Of a stretch of 64,000 nucleotides of DNA, positions 44,732-54,768 are shown one piece after another. Origin of the DNA: an uncultured Eubacterium sp. (GTDB taxonomy: Bacteria > Bacillota > Clostridia > Lachnospirales > Lachnospiraceae). The stretch is taken from the NCBI GenBank assembly GCA_910589595.1, contig CAJUTM010000001.1:134376-198375 (forward strand). Reading direction: 5' to 3'. The translations under genes and the position numbers were made by a program. Under the pieces are notes generated by a model that did no database searches, was not told the origin of the DNA, and saw only the letters and a list, made by a program, of their open reading frames with translations. The stretch's first letter is position 1. Each line of letters opens with the position of its first letter.

Positions 44732-45757
44732 TCACCGCTGTACTCTTCCCGAGCCGTCGCCGCCGGCCAGCTTTAATACTTCCTCCATGGAAACCATATT
44801 GTAGTCGCCCTCGATAGAATGTTTCAGACAGGACGCCGCAACGGCAAACTCTATTATCTCCTGCGGCGCATATTCATTCAGGCAGGCGCATATCAAGCCG
44901 CCGCCGAAACTATCGCCGCCTCCTACGCGGTCTACAATATGCATCTTATACTTCTTGCTGAAATAATAATCTGTTCCGTCATATAACATAGCCGACCAGT
45001 TATTGTCATTGGCGGATATCGATTCGCGCAGCGTAATAGCAACCTTACTGAAGCCAAAACGGTCCGCTAACTGTTTTGCTACTTCCTTATATCCCTCATG
45101 GTTTACCGTTCCCGCCGTGACGTCGGTTCCTTTTGAGGTAATACCGAATACATCAGCGGCGTCTTCCTCGTTTGCAATGCACACGTCCACATATTCACAA
45201 AGCTGCGCCATAACTTTTCCGGCCTTTTCTTTACTCCACAATTTATTGCGGTAGTTCAAATCGCAGGAGACCGTAATACCTGCTTCCTTAGCCGCTTTGC
45301 AGGCATGCAGACAAATGGCAGCGACTTCGTCGTTTAATGCCGGTGTGATTCCGGTAAAATGGAACCAGTCAACGCCCTCAAATATCTTTTTCCAGTCAAA
45401 ATCCGAGGTGGCGGCGGTAGCAATCGAAGAGCCGGCGCGGTCGTAAATTACCTTGGATGGTCTCTGTGAGGCACCCTTTTCCAGAAAATAGATACCTACA
45501 CGGTCTCCGCCGCGCACAATATCCGTCGTATCCACACCATACTTTCTCAAAGAATTTACTGCCGCCTGACCAATCTCATGGGCCGGCAATTTCGTGACAA
45601 ATTTGGCGTCCAAACCGTAATTTGCCAGCGAAACCGCCACATTTGCCTCTCCTCCGCCAAACGTTGCGCCGAGAGTATCCGCCTGTACAAAACGATAATA
45701 CCCCTCCGGTGCAAGCCTTAACATTAACTCACCAAATGTTACTACTTTTTTAGCCAT
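44732..45757 (-). CDS. kdgK: 2-keto-3-deoxygluconate kinase (PfkB family)
   Basis: 341 aa from ATG 45757 (GGAGGGG 7 nt upstream). PfkB features are the N-terminal GGGEANVAVSLANYG and the C-terminal anion-hole motif DRVGGGDSFGGGL with the catalytic Asp. The kdgK assignment rests on its pairing with the KDPG aldolase gene 33 nt upstream; together they convert KDG to pyruvate and glyceraldehyde 3-phosphate. Confidence 0.9.
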   Translation of the reverse strand: MAKKVVTFGELMLRLAPEGYYRFVQADTLGATFGGGEANVAVSLANYGLDAKFVTKLPAHEIGQAAVNSLRKYGVDTTDIVRGGDRVGIYFLEKGASQRPSKVIYDRAGSSIATAATSDFDWKKIFEGVDWFHFTGITPALNDEVAAICLHACKAAKEAGITVSCDLNYRNKLWSKEKAGKVMAQLCEYVDVCIANEEDAADVFGITSKGTDVTAGTVNHEGYKEVAKQLADRFGFSKVAITLRESISANDNNWSAMLYDGTDYYFSKKYKMHIVDRVGGGDSFGGGLICACLNEYAPQEIIEFAVAASCLKHSIEGDYNMVSMEEVLKLAGGDGSGRVQR

Positions 45758-45790
45758 CTTTTTCCCCTCCAAATGTATCAACCTTTATCA

Positions 45791-46429
45791 TTATCCGCGA
45801 ATGCGCTTTACTATATCGGCAGCATCCTTTGTCATCTTTGCAATTTCATCAAATTTTCCGCTTTTAATCAAATCACCTTTCACCATCCAGCTGCCACCGC
45901 ATGCCAGAATACGGTCGTATTGCAAATACGCTTCGACATTATTCAGGTTTATACCGCCCGTCGGCATAAACTTTAACATAGTATAAGGCGCTGCTACCGC
46001 CTTAATCATCGCCAGTCCTCCCGCCGGTTCTGCCGGAAAAAACTTAACAACATCCAAACCCATTTCGATTGCCTGCTCCATCTCGCTCGGCGTCTGTGTC
46101 CCCGGTGTTACCGGAATGTCTTTCTCCAGACAATAACGCACAACCGCAGGATTAAATCCGGGGCTGACAATGAATTTCGCCCCTGCCTTTACTGCGCGGT
46201 CTACCTGTTCCGTCGTGAGAACCGTTCCCGCACCGACTAACATTTGCGGATACTTTTCGGCAATAATGCGGATTGATTCTTCCGCTGCCTCTGTGCGGAA
46301 AGTCACCTCTGCACATGGCAGACCACCCTCACACAAGGCCTTTGCCAACGGCTCTGCATCTTTCGCATCATCCAGCACTACGACTGGAACAATGCCGATT
46401 TTCTGTATCTCTTTTAACACTTCGTTCAT
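45791..46429 (-). CDS. eda: KDPG/KHG aldolase
   Basis: 212 aa. Class I aldolase with the Schiff-base Lys in DVVKFFPAE, the catalytic Glu region in CAEVTFRTEAAEE, and PTGGINLNNVEAYL. It cleaves 2-keto-3-deoxy-6-phosphogluconate. GAGGT precedes the ATG. It is the first gene of the eda-kdgK unit; a leader with three hairpins lies upstream. Confidence 0.95.
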   Translation of the reverse strand: MNEVLKEIQKIGIVPVVVLDDAKDAEPLAKALCEGGLPCAEVTFRTEAAEESIRIIAEKYPQMLVGAGTVLTTEQVDRAVKAGAKFIVSPGFNPAVVRYCLEKDIPVTPGTQTPSEMEQAIEMGLDVVKFFPAEPAGGLAMIKAVAAPYTMLKFMPTGGINLNNVEAYLQYDRILACGGSWMVKGDLIKSGKFDEIAKMTKDAADIVKRIRG

Positions 46430-46458
46430 AGTAACCTCATTTCTGCGCTGCTTTTAAT

Positions 46459-46551
46459 GTCTCAGCCCTGCTGAGACTATGCGCATAAAGCAACTTTGTG
46501 TCAAGCAGCGCGCAGACACAAAGTGCCGTGTGAAAAATTTATTTTTCACAC
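46459..46551. other. Three tandem hairpins upstream of eda
   Basis: Perfect stems of 8 bp (46459-46466 with 46470-46477), 10 bp (46493-46502 with 46515-46524) and 10 bp (46528-46537 with 46542-46551). None ends in a clear T-run on the minus strand. They may form an eda leader or processing signals after the upstream gene. Confidence 0.55.
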
Positions 46552-46571
46552 TACCTCCATCTCGAAGACTT

Positions 46572-47192
46572 TTATTCTTTTACTTTTATATTTGTATTAA
46601 ATCCGAAGACAAACAACAATGACACTACGCCGAGCAATGTATTTAACACTTTTACAACAAGTAAATACAAGTAATCCAACTGCATTCCCTGCTCATTCAT
46701 CGTTCGTATCGCCTCAATCATTTCATAGCCGAAACTTAAAATCAGCAGTGCGCACCCGCAGACCGCCAGTGCTTTATTCCCCCATCCCTGATAATAGAGA
46801 AAGAGTATAATAATACAAACTAACTCAATGGCTCCCAAAATAAACAGACTGGCAGCCCCCTCATAGTGTATCGGTATGTAAATCAAATTATCTACCGCCA
46901 ATAAAATCATCATCGCATATCCGAAAATAATATTATTGTCCGCTCCCGCCCCCTGTATAATCCGGTGGGTCCCGAAAGCAAAGAGCAACGACGCCACGAA
47001 AGCAAACGGCGTGACAAGCAGATAAATAATGACAACCGGCAGCGATATTTCATAATTATTATAATAATCAAGTAAGACCATAATACACTGCACCATCGAA
47101 AAGGCGCCCAGAAACAAATTGATAAGCGTGAGTATACGCATTGGTATCGCCCACGGTTTGTTTCCCAGTGTAATTGTATGATTGCTATTCAT
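46572..47192 (-). CDS. Polytopic membrane protein, unknown function
   Basis: 206 aa from ATG 47192 (GGGAGG 6 nt upstream). About five or six hydrophobic helices, for example LPVVIIYLLVTPFAFVASLL and SLFILGAIELVCIIILFLYY, with short loops. Not recognised. It follows the AIM24-like gene by 17 nt. Confidence 0.65.
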   Translation of the reverse strand: MNSNHTITLGNKPWAIPMRILTLINLFLGAFSMVQCIMVLLDYYNNYEISLPVVIIYLLVTPFAFVASLLFAFGTHRIIQGAGADNNIIFGYAMMILLAVDNLIYIPIHYEGAASLFILGAIELVCIIILFLYYQGWGNKALAVCGCALLILSFGYEMIEAIRTMNEQGMQLDYLYLLVVKVLNTLLGVVSLLFVFGFNTNIKVKE

Positions 47193-47209
47193 AGACAACC
47201 TCCCAAATG

Positions 47210-47887
47210 CTATCTTGAACTTGGCATAAACGGAATCAACGCAGATGCCATCTGATTTACAGGCATTGACTGTAAGTAAATTTTCCCCGGACCGGTTACT
47301 ACCGTATTAAAGAAGCCCTCGCCTCCAAGGAATTTGTTTTTCAATCCTTTCACCGACGTAATATCCATCGTACAACTGCCTGACATAGCTGCCAGATAGC
47401 CAGTATCAATTATCATGCTCTGTCCGGCCTGCAAATCATATTCTTTTACATAGCCGTCGATTTCCAGAAAGGCGGTTCCCTGACCGGAAAGCCGCTGCAT
47501 AATAAATCCCTCGCCGCCAAAGAAACCTCCGGCAAGCTTCTTCTGAAATGCCACAGACAATTCCACGGTAGAAGCAGACGCCAAAAAAGCGCTCTTTTGC
47601 GCTATAATCTCCTGTCCAGCGGAAATTTCAAACGCTAAAATGGCTCCCGGAAAACTGGACGCATAGACGATTTGCCCCGGCCCTCCCTCTGCCGTATAAC
47701 GGTTCTGGAACATGGCCTCTCCGCTAAACATCCGTCCAACCATTTTACCGACGCCACCGCCTACCGTCTCCATTTTCATATTCGGCGTCATCCATGACAT
47801 AGCGCCTTTCTCGGTAATCATCGTCTCTCCGGCATCCAAATCGCAGATGACAATCGGTAATGGCGCGCCTTCAATTGTATATTTCAT
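47210..47887 (-). CDS. TIGR00266/AIM24 family protein
   Basis: 225 aa, cytoplasmic beta-helical AIM24-like fold. Typical phrases: EGAPLPIVICDLDAGE at the start, GEAMFQNRYTA, FFGGEGFIMQRLSGQGTAFLE, and LGGEGFFNTVVTGPGKIYLQ. Biochemical function is unknown. AAGGAGG precedes the ATG. Confidence 0.9.
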   Translation of the reverse strand: MKYTIEGAPLPIVICDLDAGETMITEKGAMSWMTPNMKMETVGGGVGKMVGRMFSGEAMFQNRYTAEGGPGQIVYASSFPGAILAFEISAGQEIIAQKSAFLASASTVELSVAFQKKLAGGFFGGEGFIMQRLSGQGTAFLEIDGYVKEYDLQAGQSMIIDTGYLAAMSGSCTMDITSVKGLKNKFLGGEGFFNTVVTGPGKIYLQSMPVNQMASALIPFMPSSR

Positions 47888-48039
47888 TCCTATTCCTCCT
47901 TTATCTTTTCTTTCATTCTACCACATTACTATCCTAATGAAAATAGCCATCTAAAAATATTTCCGTCATATTTGCTGTGTTCGGGGCATAGAATATATAA
48001 GAATAGTGTGAGAATTATGCACTGGGAAAGGAGCAGGAC

Positions 48040-49029
48040 ATGAAATTATATACTATATCATCCCACACCGCCATCCATTTTTTATTTTTTCTTCTTATAA
48101 TAAGTGTGGTCAGCGGATGTGCGGCAGAACAACAGCCAGCTGTGAGCAAAAAAACACATACGAAAGCCTCGTGTTTTCCCCGATTGGAAATTGACACAGA
48201 GCTCTGTTCCGCAGACACCCTTTTGTACAACCCAACCAACGATACCCTCTCTTCCGTCTTCCGGAAGAAGAATCTCTATGAGTTGAGTACATGGAACGAA
48301 AATAATAGTTGGACTACAGGAGTAGCAACATGGAAAGTAAAGAAAAATGAGACGCTTGATAACTTTTCTTATAATACAACCGGCGCTCTGTTCGCCTGTT
48401 TGAAAACGCACAAAAACAATCAGCTCCAAAAACAGGACGTCGTCCGCCTGCGGGGAAACGGCGATATTGAATCACTTTCTCTCATCGGACTAAAAAATGT
48501 CACACTGCAGAATAAGTCCCCGTCTCTGACAGAAATAAAAGATTTACAATGTTTTGGGACATCCCTCGCCATTACTTATCAATATGGCGCCGTAAAAATC
48601 TATAACATAGCAGAAAAACAGGCGCTCGGCGCAAGCAACATTACCGGCAGCGACCAACACAGCATTTTTTATGACCTCCATTATCTGACAATCACGAAAG
48701 ATACTTCTTCACAGGAAATTCTTCTATACGATTATGATATCCGCTCCGGTGAAGTTGTCCGCTCTTTCCCGCTGGGGGGCAGCGGGCAGGACAGCCGTGA
48801 TTTTCATCTGAGCTGTTATCAGAATCAGATCTGCCTCGTCTCGGAAAAAGGAATTTTCACGGGGCCGTGTACGGAAACTATACTTACGAAACAACTTGAC
48901 TACAAAGACCTGCAGCTCCCCGTGAAACACCGTATCACCTATTGTCAGGCGGCACGGAATGATACTGTCTATATCGGTTATGAGACGCCGGATTCTGCTT
49001 TTCATCTGCAGAAATTTACCATAACCTGA
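48040..49029 (+). CDS. Predicted lipoprotein
   Basis: 329 aa. A signal peptide with lipobox VVSGC (Cys about residue 27) means it is lipid-anchored outside the cell. The rest is strand-rich with repeated short motifs (AITYQYGAVKIYNIAEKQ, ILLYDYDIRSGEVVRSFPLG) suggesting a propeller-like fold. The ligand is unknown. AAAGGAG lies just upstream of the ATG. Confidence 0.8.
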   Translation: MKLYTISSHTAIHFLFFLLIISVVSGCAAEQQPAVSKKTHTKASCFPRLEIDTELCSADTLLYNPTNDTLSSVFRKKNLYELSTWNENNSWTTGVATWKVKKNETLDNFSYNTTGALFACLKTHKNNQLQKQDVVRLRGNGDIESLSLIGLKNVTLQNKSPSLTEIKDLQCFGTSLAITYQYGAVKIYNIAEKQALGASNITGSDQHSIFYDLHYLTITKDTSSQEILLYDYDIRSGEVVRSFPLGGSGQDSRDFHLSCYQNQICLVSEKGIFTGPCTETILTKQLDYKDLQLPVKHRITYCQAARNDTVYIGYETPDSAFHLQKFTIT

Positions 49030-49051
49030 CGGCGGCAGGCCGGACTTTTGC

Positions 49052-49636
49052 CTATACTCTTTGCAGTTCGTCCAGCGTCAGCTCATAAGCAGGCAGGAAA
49101 TCCTGCATAAAAATATCGATTTCCTCCATTTTCATCTCCTGAAGATACTTTTTAATGCTCAGCTCCGCCGTCTTAAATTCCTGATTTCCGGAACGGAGTT
49201 CTTCGCGGCACTTAATGAGCGCCGATAATTTATCCGCCGCTTTGACTATACGCCACTCGTATGCTTTGCTCTCTGTTTGGAAAAAAAGCGGCTCATAATA
49301 TGTTTTCATATACTTGGGAAGTTTATTTATCAGCGTATGGCTCGCCACATTCTCCACGCGCCGGTAAGCCTCCTGAATATCGCTATCATAGTATTTGACC
49401 GGCGTCGGCATATCTCCCGTGATAATTTCGTTGGCGTCGTGATAAATTCCCATCAAGGCCACTTCATTCGGTTCAATCTCCCGATTACATTTTTCTCTGG
49501 CGATTATCGCCAGTCCGTGGGCCAGCATTGCAACTTCCAGTGAATGCTCGCTTATATTTTCTTTATCCACATTGCGCATAAGAGCCCAGCGCTCGATATA
49601 TTTCATACGTGCCATCATGGCAAAAAATGAATGCAT
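49052..49636 (-). CDS. HD-domain 5'-deoxynucleotidase (YfbR-like)
   Basis: 194 aa from ATG 49636 (AAAGGA 8 nt upstream). HD motifs: ENISEHSLEVAMLAH, GIYHDANEI with TGDMPTPVKY, and IVKAADKLSA, in the YfbR order. It is predicted to dephosphorylate deoxynucleoside 5'-monophosphates. It lies 26 nt downstream of uvrA on the same strand. Confidence 0.88.
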   Translation of the reverse strand: MHSFFAMMARMKYIERWALMRNVDKENISEHSLEVAMLAHGLAIIAREKCNREIEPNEVALMGIYHDANEIITGDMPTPVKYYDSDIQEAYRRVENVASHTLINKLPKYMKTYYEPLFFQTESKAYEWRIVKAADKLSALIKCREELRSGNQEFKTAELSIKKYLQEMKMEEIDIFMQDFLPAYELTLDELQRV

Positions 49637-49662
49637 GCTTTTCATCCTTTCGTGAATGTTTA

Positions 49663-52494
49663 CTATTCACCCAATATTTTTTTCATATAATAACCGGTGT
49701 AAGAGCTTTCGCACTTTGCCACCTGCTCCGGCGTTCCCTGCACAACAACAGTTCCTCCCCTGTCGCCGCCCTCCGGCCCCATATCAATAATATAGTCCGC
49801 CGTCTTTATGACGTCGAGATTGTGCTCAATGACAACGACAGAATTGCCGCCTTCGGTGAGGCGCTGCAAAATCTCAATTAACTTGTGGACGTCGGCAAAG
49901 TGGAGTCCCGTCGTCGGTTCATCGAGAATATAAATCGTCCGTCCCGTGCTCCGCTTACTTAATTCGGTCGCCAGTTTAATGCGCTGCGCCTCTCCTCCGG
50001 ATAACGTAGTTGATGGCTGGCCCAGTTTTACATACGACAGGCCTACGTCATACAGTGTTTGTATTTTCCGGTGAATGGAGGGAATATGTTTGAAAAAGTC
50101 TAAGGCATCCTCAACCGTCATATCAAGCACGTCATAAATACTTTTCCCTTTATATTTCACTTCCAGCGTTTCCCGATTGTACCGTTTGCCGTGGCATACT
50201 TCACAAGGCACATAAATATCCGGCAAAAAGTTCATTTCTATTTTCAAAATACCGTCGCCGGAACACGCCTCGCAACGCCCGCCCTTTACATTAAAACTGA
50301 AACGTCCTTTCAGATAGCCTTTTGCCTTGGCGTCCGGCGTAGAGGCAAAAAGGTCGCGTATCATATCAAAGACGCCGGTATATGTTGCCGGATTGGAACG
50401 CGGAGTGCGCCCAATCGGCGACTGGTCAATGTTAATGACTTTATCAAGTTTTTCCACACCGTCGATACCGGTATGTTTGCCCGCGATACAACGGGCCCGA
50501 TTCAACGTGCGCATGAGACTCTTGCACAATATTTCATTGATGAGCGAACTCTTGCCGGAGCCGGATACTCCCGTTATACAGGTCATAACTCCGAGCGGCA
50601 GCTTTACATTGATTTTCTTTAAATTATTTTCCCGAGCCCCTCTAATCGTGAGAAAAGCATTTGGTTTGCGCCGGCTCTGCGGCACCGGAATCTCTACCTT
50701 TTTGCTCAGATATGCGCCGGTAATTGACGTCGGCTCTTTCATTATCTCTTCAGCCGTTCCCACCGCCACAACCTTACCTCCGTTTTTTCCGGCCCCCGGC
50801 CCGATATCCACGACATAATCCGCCGCTAACATCGTATCCTCATCATGCTCCACAACAATAAGCGTGTTCCCCAAATCTTTCAGCTTTTTAAGCGTCTTAA
50901 TCAATTTATCGTTGTCTCGCTGGTGCAGGCCTATGCTTGGCTCGTCCAGAATGTAGGCGACGCCTACCAGTCCGGAGCCAATCTGCGTGGCGAGGCGTAT
51001 CCGCTGCGCCTCTCCTCCTGACAGCGAAGCGGTAGCGCGCGCCAGCGACAGATAATCCAGCCCGACATCAACCAGAAATCCAAGTCTCGCATGAATCTCC
51101 TTTAATACCAGATGTCCAATCTGCTTCTGGCGCTCCGTCAACTCCAGCTGCTCCATATACCGTTTTAAATCGGCAATGGAAAGTTCGCTGATTTCCGCAA
51201 TATTTTTATCTCCCACCGTCACCGCCAGTGACTCTTTCTTTAATCTCTTCCCGCCGCAGACATGGCAGGGAGTAACCTGCATAAACGACTCGTATTCTGC
51301 CTTGGAGCGCTCGGACGAAGTCTCCCGATAGCGTTTTTGCAAATTGCCGAGGATACCCTCAAAGGCAATGTTGTATACGCCATGTCCGTTTCGTCCGGTG
51401 TATTCTACCTCAATTTTCTCTCCTCCGGTTCCGAACCAGAGTAAATCATGCACATCTTCCGTATATTCCTCAAACGGCGTATCCAAATCAAAACCGTAAA
51501 AATGAGCCATTCCCTCCAATATGCTGCGGCTGTAACTGTCTTCATTGACGACAGACTGCCATCCCGAAGCCACAATCGCCCCCTCGGCGATACTCAGGCT
51601 CTTATCAGGAATAATTAAATCTTCATCAAACTCCATGCGAAATCCGATACCGTGACACTCCGGACACGCCCCAAAGGGGTTGTTAAAGGAAAAACTGCGG
51701 GGTTCTATCTCATCAATGCTGATACCGCACTCTTCACAGGAAAAACTCTGGCTGAAACTCATGCGCTCTCCGCCCACGACATCAACGATAACCAGACCGT
51801 CTGCCAGTTTTAAAACCGTCTCCATCGAATCGGTCATTCGCTTCTCGATTCCCTCGTGAATAGAGAGGCGGTCTACAACGATTTCGATGTTGTGCTTTTT
51901 GTTTTTTTCTAACTTAATCTCTTCTTCCAGATTGTAGAGATGTCCGTCTGCTATAATCCTGACATAACCGCTTTTCTTCGCCTTTTCAAACACTTTCACG
52001 TGCTCGCCCTTGCGCCCGCGGACAACCGGAGCCAACAGCATGATTTTCGTGCGCTCCGGCAATTTCATAATCTCATCTACCATCTGGTCTACTGTCTGCT
52101 TTTTAATCTCTTTACCGCAATTTGGGCAGTGCGGAACTCCGACACGGGCATAGAGCAGACGAAAATAATCATAAATCTCCGTCACCGTTCCTACGGTGGA
52201 ACGCGGATTGCGGTTCGTCGACTTTTGGTCGATGGAAATCGCCGGCGGCAGTCCCTCCAGACTCTCGACATCCGGCTTTTCCATCTGCCCCAGAAACTGC
52301 CTCGCATAAGAAGAAAGCGACTCCATATAGCGGCGCTGTCCCTCGGCGTAAATCGTATCAAAAGCAAGGGAGGATTTTCCGGAACCGCTCAGACCTGTCA
52401 ACACAACAAACTCGTCTCTGGGAATATCCAAATCAATATTTTGTAAGTTATGCTCTTTGGCACCTCGTATTCGAATCATACGTTTCTTATCCAT
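49663..52494 (-). CDS. uvrA: Excinuclease ABC subunit A
   Basis: 943 aa from ATG 52494 (GGAG 9 nt upstream). Two ABC cassettes with Walker A GLSGSGKSSLAF and GVSGSGKSSLIN, LSGGEAQRIRLA and LSGGEAQRIKLA signatures, and zinc sites including CPNCGKEIKK and CEVCHGKRYN. It recognises DNA damage and loads UvrB. Transcribed after uvrB with a 23-nt gap. Confidence 0.97.
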   Translation of the reverse strand: MDKKRMIRIRGAKEHNLQNIDLDIPRDEFVVLTGLSGSGKSSLAFDTIYAEGQRRYMESLSSYARQFLGQMEKPDVESLEGLPPAISIDQKSTNRNPRSTVGTVTEIYDYFRLLYARVGVPHCPNCGKEIKKQTVDQMVDEIMKLPERTKIMLLAPVVRGRKGEHVKVFEKAKKSGYVRIIADGHLYNLEEEIKLEKNKKHNIEIVVDRLSIHEGIEKRMTDSMETVLKLADGLVIVDVVGGERMSFSQSFSCEECGISIDEIEPRSFSFNNPFGACPECHGIGFRMEFDEDLIIPDKSLSIAEGAIVASGWQSVVNEDSYSRSILEGMAHFYGFDLDTPFEEYTEDVHDLLWFGTGGEKIEVEYTGRNGHGVYNIAFEGILGNLQKRYRETSSERSKAEYESFMQVTPCHVCGGKRLKKESLAVTVGDKNIAEISELSIADLKRYMEQLELTERQKQIGHLVLKEIHARLGFLVDVGLDYLSLARATASLSGGEAQRIRLATQIGSGLVGVAYILDEPSIGLHQRDNDKLIKTLKKLKDLGNTLIVVEHDEDTMLAADYVVDIGPGAGKNGGKVVAVGTAEEIMKEPTSITGAYLSKKVEIPVPQSRRKPNAFLTIRGARENNLKKINVKLPLGVMTCITGVSGSGKSSLINEILCKSLMRTLNRARCIAGKHTGIDGVEKLDKVINIDQSPIGRTPRSNPATYTGVFDMIRDLFASTPDAKAKGYLKGRFSFNVKGGRCEACSGDGILKIEMNFLPDIYVPCEVCHGKRYNRETLEVKYKGKSIYDVLDMTVEDALDFFKHIPSIHRKIQTLYDVGLSYVKLGQPSTTLSGGEAQRIKLATELSKRSTGRTIYILDEPTTGLHFADVHKLIEILQRLTEGGNSVVVIEHNLDVIKTADYIIDMGPEGGDRGGTVVVQGTPEQVAKCESSYTGYYMKKILGE

Positions 52495-52517
52495 ATTTTC
52501 CATCTCCATTTTCTTTA

Positions 52518-54524
52518 TTAAAAACCATCCGAAATTTCCTGCAAGTGTTTCTTGTATTCTAACATCTTATCACGCAGCATTGCCGCCGTCTCGAAATCGA
52601 GCTCCAGAGCAGCCTGATTCATTCTCTTTGCGACTTTGGCAATCGCTTTTTCGAGTTCCTGCCGGCTCATTGATTCCGCGTCTTTTTCTTCTTCCGTAAT
52701 GTCGGCTTCCGCTTTCTTGGAAATGCGTATCAAATCACGTACTGCCTTTTTAATTGTCTGTGGAGTAATACCATGCGCTTGATTGTATTCCTGCTGCAGC
52801 TTACGACGCCGGTTTGTTTCTCCAACTGCTTTCTTTATCGAATCCGTCTCCGAATCTGCATACATAATAACATGTCCTTCGGCATTGCGGGCAGCGCGGC
52901 CAATCGTCTGAATCAGCGATGTCTCCGAGCGCAGAAATCCCTCCTTGTCGGCGTCTAAAATCGCCACAAGCTGTATCTCCGGAATATCCAGTCCCTCGCG
53001 CAACAGATTAATCCCTACGAGAACATCAAAAACATCCATTCGCATATCGCGGATAATCTCCGAGCGCTCCAACGTATCAATATCGGAGTGAAGATAACGC
53101 ACACGAACATCTACTTCTTTCAAATATTTCGTTAAGTCCTCGGCCATGCGCTTCGTCAATGTCGTGACGAGTACCTTTCCCTTTTTATCCGTCACTTTGC
53201 GAATCTCTCCCAGCAAATCGTCTACCTGTCCTTTTACCGGCCGCAGTTCCACTTTCGGGTCGAGCAATCCGGTCGGACGGATGATTTGCTCCGTTCTCAT
53301 CAATTCATGACTCGATTCATACTCGGACGGAGTGGCGGATACAAATAGCATTTGATTGATATGCTGCTCAAATTCTTCAAAATTCAGCGGGCGGTTACTT
53401 CTTGCCGAGGGCAGGCGGAATCCATATTCTACCAACGTAGTCTTACGCGACTGGTCGCCCGCATACATACCCCGAATCTGCGGCACCGTAATATGCGACT
53501 CATCTACTATTATTAGAAAATCATCAGGAAAATAATCCATCAGCGTCATCGGTGTCTCCATCGGCTGTAACCCGTTCAAATGCATGGAATAATTCTCAAT
53601 GCCGGAGCAGAAACCGGTCTCACGCAGCATTTCGATATCAAAATGTGTTCTCTCGGAAATTCTCTGCGCCTCTATCAGCTTGTCCTCGCTCTTGAACTGC
53701 CTGACCCGCTCCTTCAGCTCTTCCTCAATACCGAGAATCGCCCGCTCCATCTTATCCGGCGCCACCACATAATGAGAGGCCGGAAAAACTACCATATGTT
53801 CCAGTTCTGCCATAGCTTCTCCAGTCAACACGTCAATCTCCTGAATGCGGTCTACTTCGTCGCCAAAAAACTCTACCCGAATCGCCCTGTCAGTGGCCGA
53901 CGCAGGAAATATCTCCACCACATCCCCCCGCACACGGAACGTGCCGCGGTGAAAATCCATGTCGTTTCTCGTATATTGAATATCAATCAGCTTGCGGATG
54001 ACCTCGTCGCGGTCCCGCTCCATCCCCGGCCGCAACGACACGGTCATATTCTGATAGTCGATAGGACTTCCAAGACCGTAAATACAGGAAACACTGGCAA
54101 TAATAATAACATCACGGCGCTCCGTCAGCGCCGCCGTCGCCGAATGGCGGAGTTTGTCTATCTCATCGTTGATAGCAGAATCCTTTTCGATATAAGTATC
54201 AGTGGACGGAACATACGCCTCCGGCTGGTAATAATCGTAGTAGGAGACAAAATACTCCACTGCATTCTCAGGGAAGAACTCCTTGAACTCGCCGTACAAC
54301 TGCGCCGCCAGTGTTTTATTGTGTGCAATGACGAGCGTCGGTTTATTTAATTGCTGAATAACATTTGCCATCGTAAATGTCTTACCGGAGCCGGTGACAC
54401 CGAGCAAAGTCTGGAATTGGTTGCCGTCTTTGAAGCCATTGACCAGAGCTTCTATCGCCTGCGGCTGGTCGCCGGTGGGCTTGTATTCTGAATGAAGTTT
54501 AAATATATTTTGTGCCGTTTGCAC
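52518..54524 (-). CDS. uvrB: Excinuclease ABC subunit B
   Basis: 668 aa from GTG 54524, preceded by GGAGGT at 7 nt; the ATG at 54608 would lie inside the leader. Helicase motifs GVTGSGKTFT and the later LREGLDIPE, RAARNAEG motifs, the damage hairpin region YYDYYQPEAYVP, and a C-terminal UVR domain (AALELDFETAAMLRD). It verifies damage with UvrA and recruits UvrC. Under an SOS box. Confidence 0.97.
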   Translation of the reverse strand: MQTAQNIFKLHSEYKPTGDQPQAIEALVNGFKDGNQFQTLLGVTGSGKTFTMANVIQQLNKPTLVIAHNKTLAAQLYGEFKEFFPENAVEYFVSYYDYYQPEAYVPSTDTYIEKDSAINDEIDKLRHSATAALTERRDVIIIASVSCIYGLGSPIDYQNMTVSLRPGMERDRDEVIRKLIDIQYTRNDMDFHRGTFRVRGDVVEIFPASATDRAIRVEFFGDEVDRIQEIDVLTGEAMAELEHMVVFPASHYVVAPDKMERAILGIEEELKERVRQFKSEDKLIEAQRISERTHFDIEMLRETGFCSGIENYSMHLNGLQPMETPMTLMDYFPDDFLIIVDESHITVPQIRGMYAGDQSRKTTLVEYGFRLPSARSNRPLNFEEFEQHINQMLFVSATPSEYESSHELMRTEQIIRPTGLLDPKVELRPVKGQVDDLLGEIRKVTDKKGKVLVTTLTKRMAEDLTKYLKEVDVRVRYLHSDIDTLERSEIIRDMRMDVFDVLVGINLLREGLDIPEIQLVAILDADKEGFLRSETSLIQTIGRAARNAEGHVIMYADSETDSIKKAVGETNRRRKLQQEYNQAHGITPQTIKKAVRDLIRISKKAEADITEEEKDAESMSRQELEKAIAKVAKRMNQAALELDFETAAMLRDKMLEYKKHLQEISDGF

Positions 54525-54618
54525 AAATATCACCTCCAAAAATCCAATGCTAAGGTATTTTTTCACTGCCAAACCCTCATCAAAACTACATGGATTTGAT
54601 AGCACCAAAACAATTTTT

Positions 54619-54647
54619 AGTATAGCACAGCACTACTTTCGTTGCAA
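54619..54647 (-). promoter_or_regulatory. Promoter of uvrB-uvrA
   Basis: Minus-strand TTGCAA (54642-54647), 17 nt, TATACT (54619-54624). Confidence 0.7.
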
Positions 54648-54656
54648 CAAAAATTT

Positions 54657-54668
54657 GAACATTTGTTC
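54657..54668. promoter_or_regulatory. SOS (LexA) box of uvrB
   Basis: GAACATTTGTTC, a perfect match to the Gram-positive GAACnnnnGTTC operator, 9 nt upstream of the uvrB -35. The DNA-damage repressor LexA should bind here. Confidence 0.85.
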
Positions 54669-54687
54669 GTTTTTTATCTCCCCTGCC

Positions 54688-54722
54688 CAAAAATAAGGGG
54701 CTGTCGGGAAATGACAGCCCCT
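54688..54722 (-). terminator. Terminator after the MNT/HEPN remnant
   Basis: AGGGGCTGTC (54696-54705), 7-nt loop, GACAGCCCCT (54713-54722), followed on the minus strand by TTATTTTT. Confidence 0.7.
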
Positions 54723-54768
54723 ATATAAAAAACTTTATTGCTATTATCTTCAAACAAAATGTTATTTC

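Noticed and set aside
53580..54350. Plus-strand ORF of 256 codons opposite uvrB
   Set aside because: Shadow of uvrB without start signal or family resemblance.
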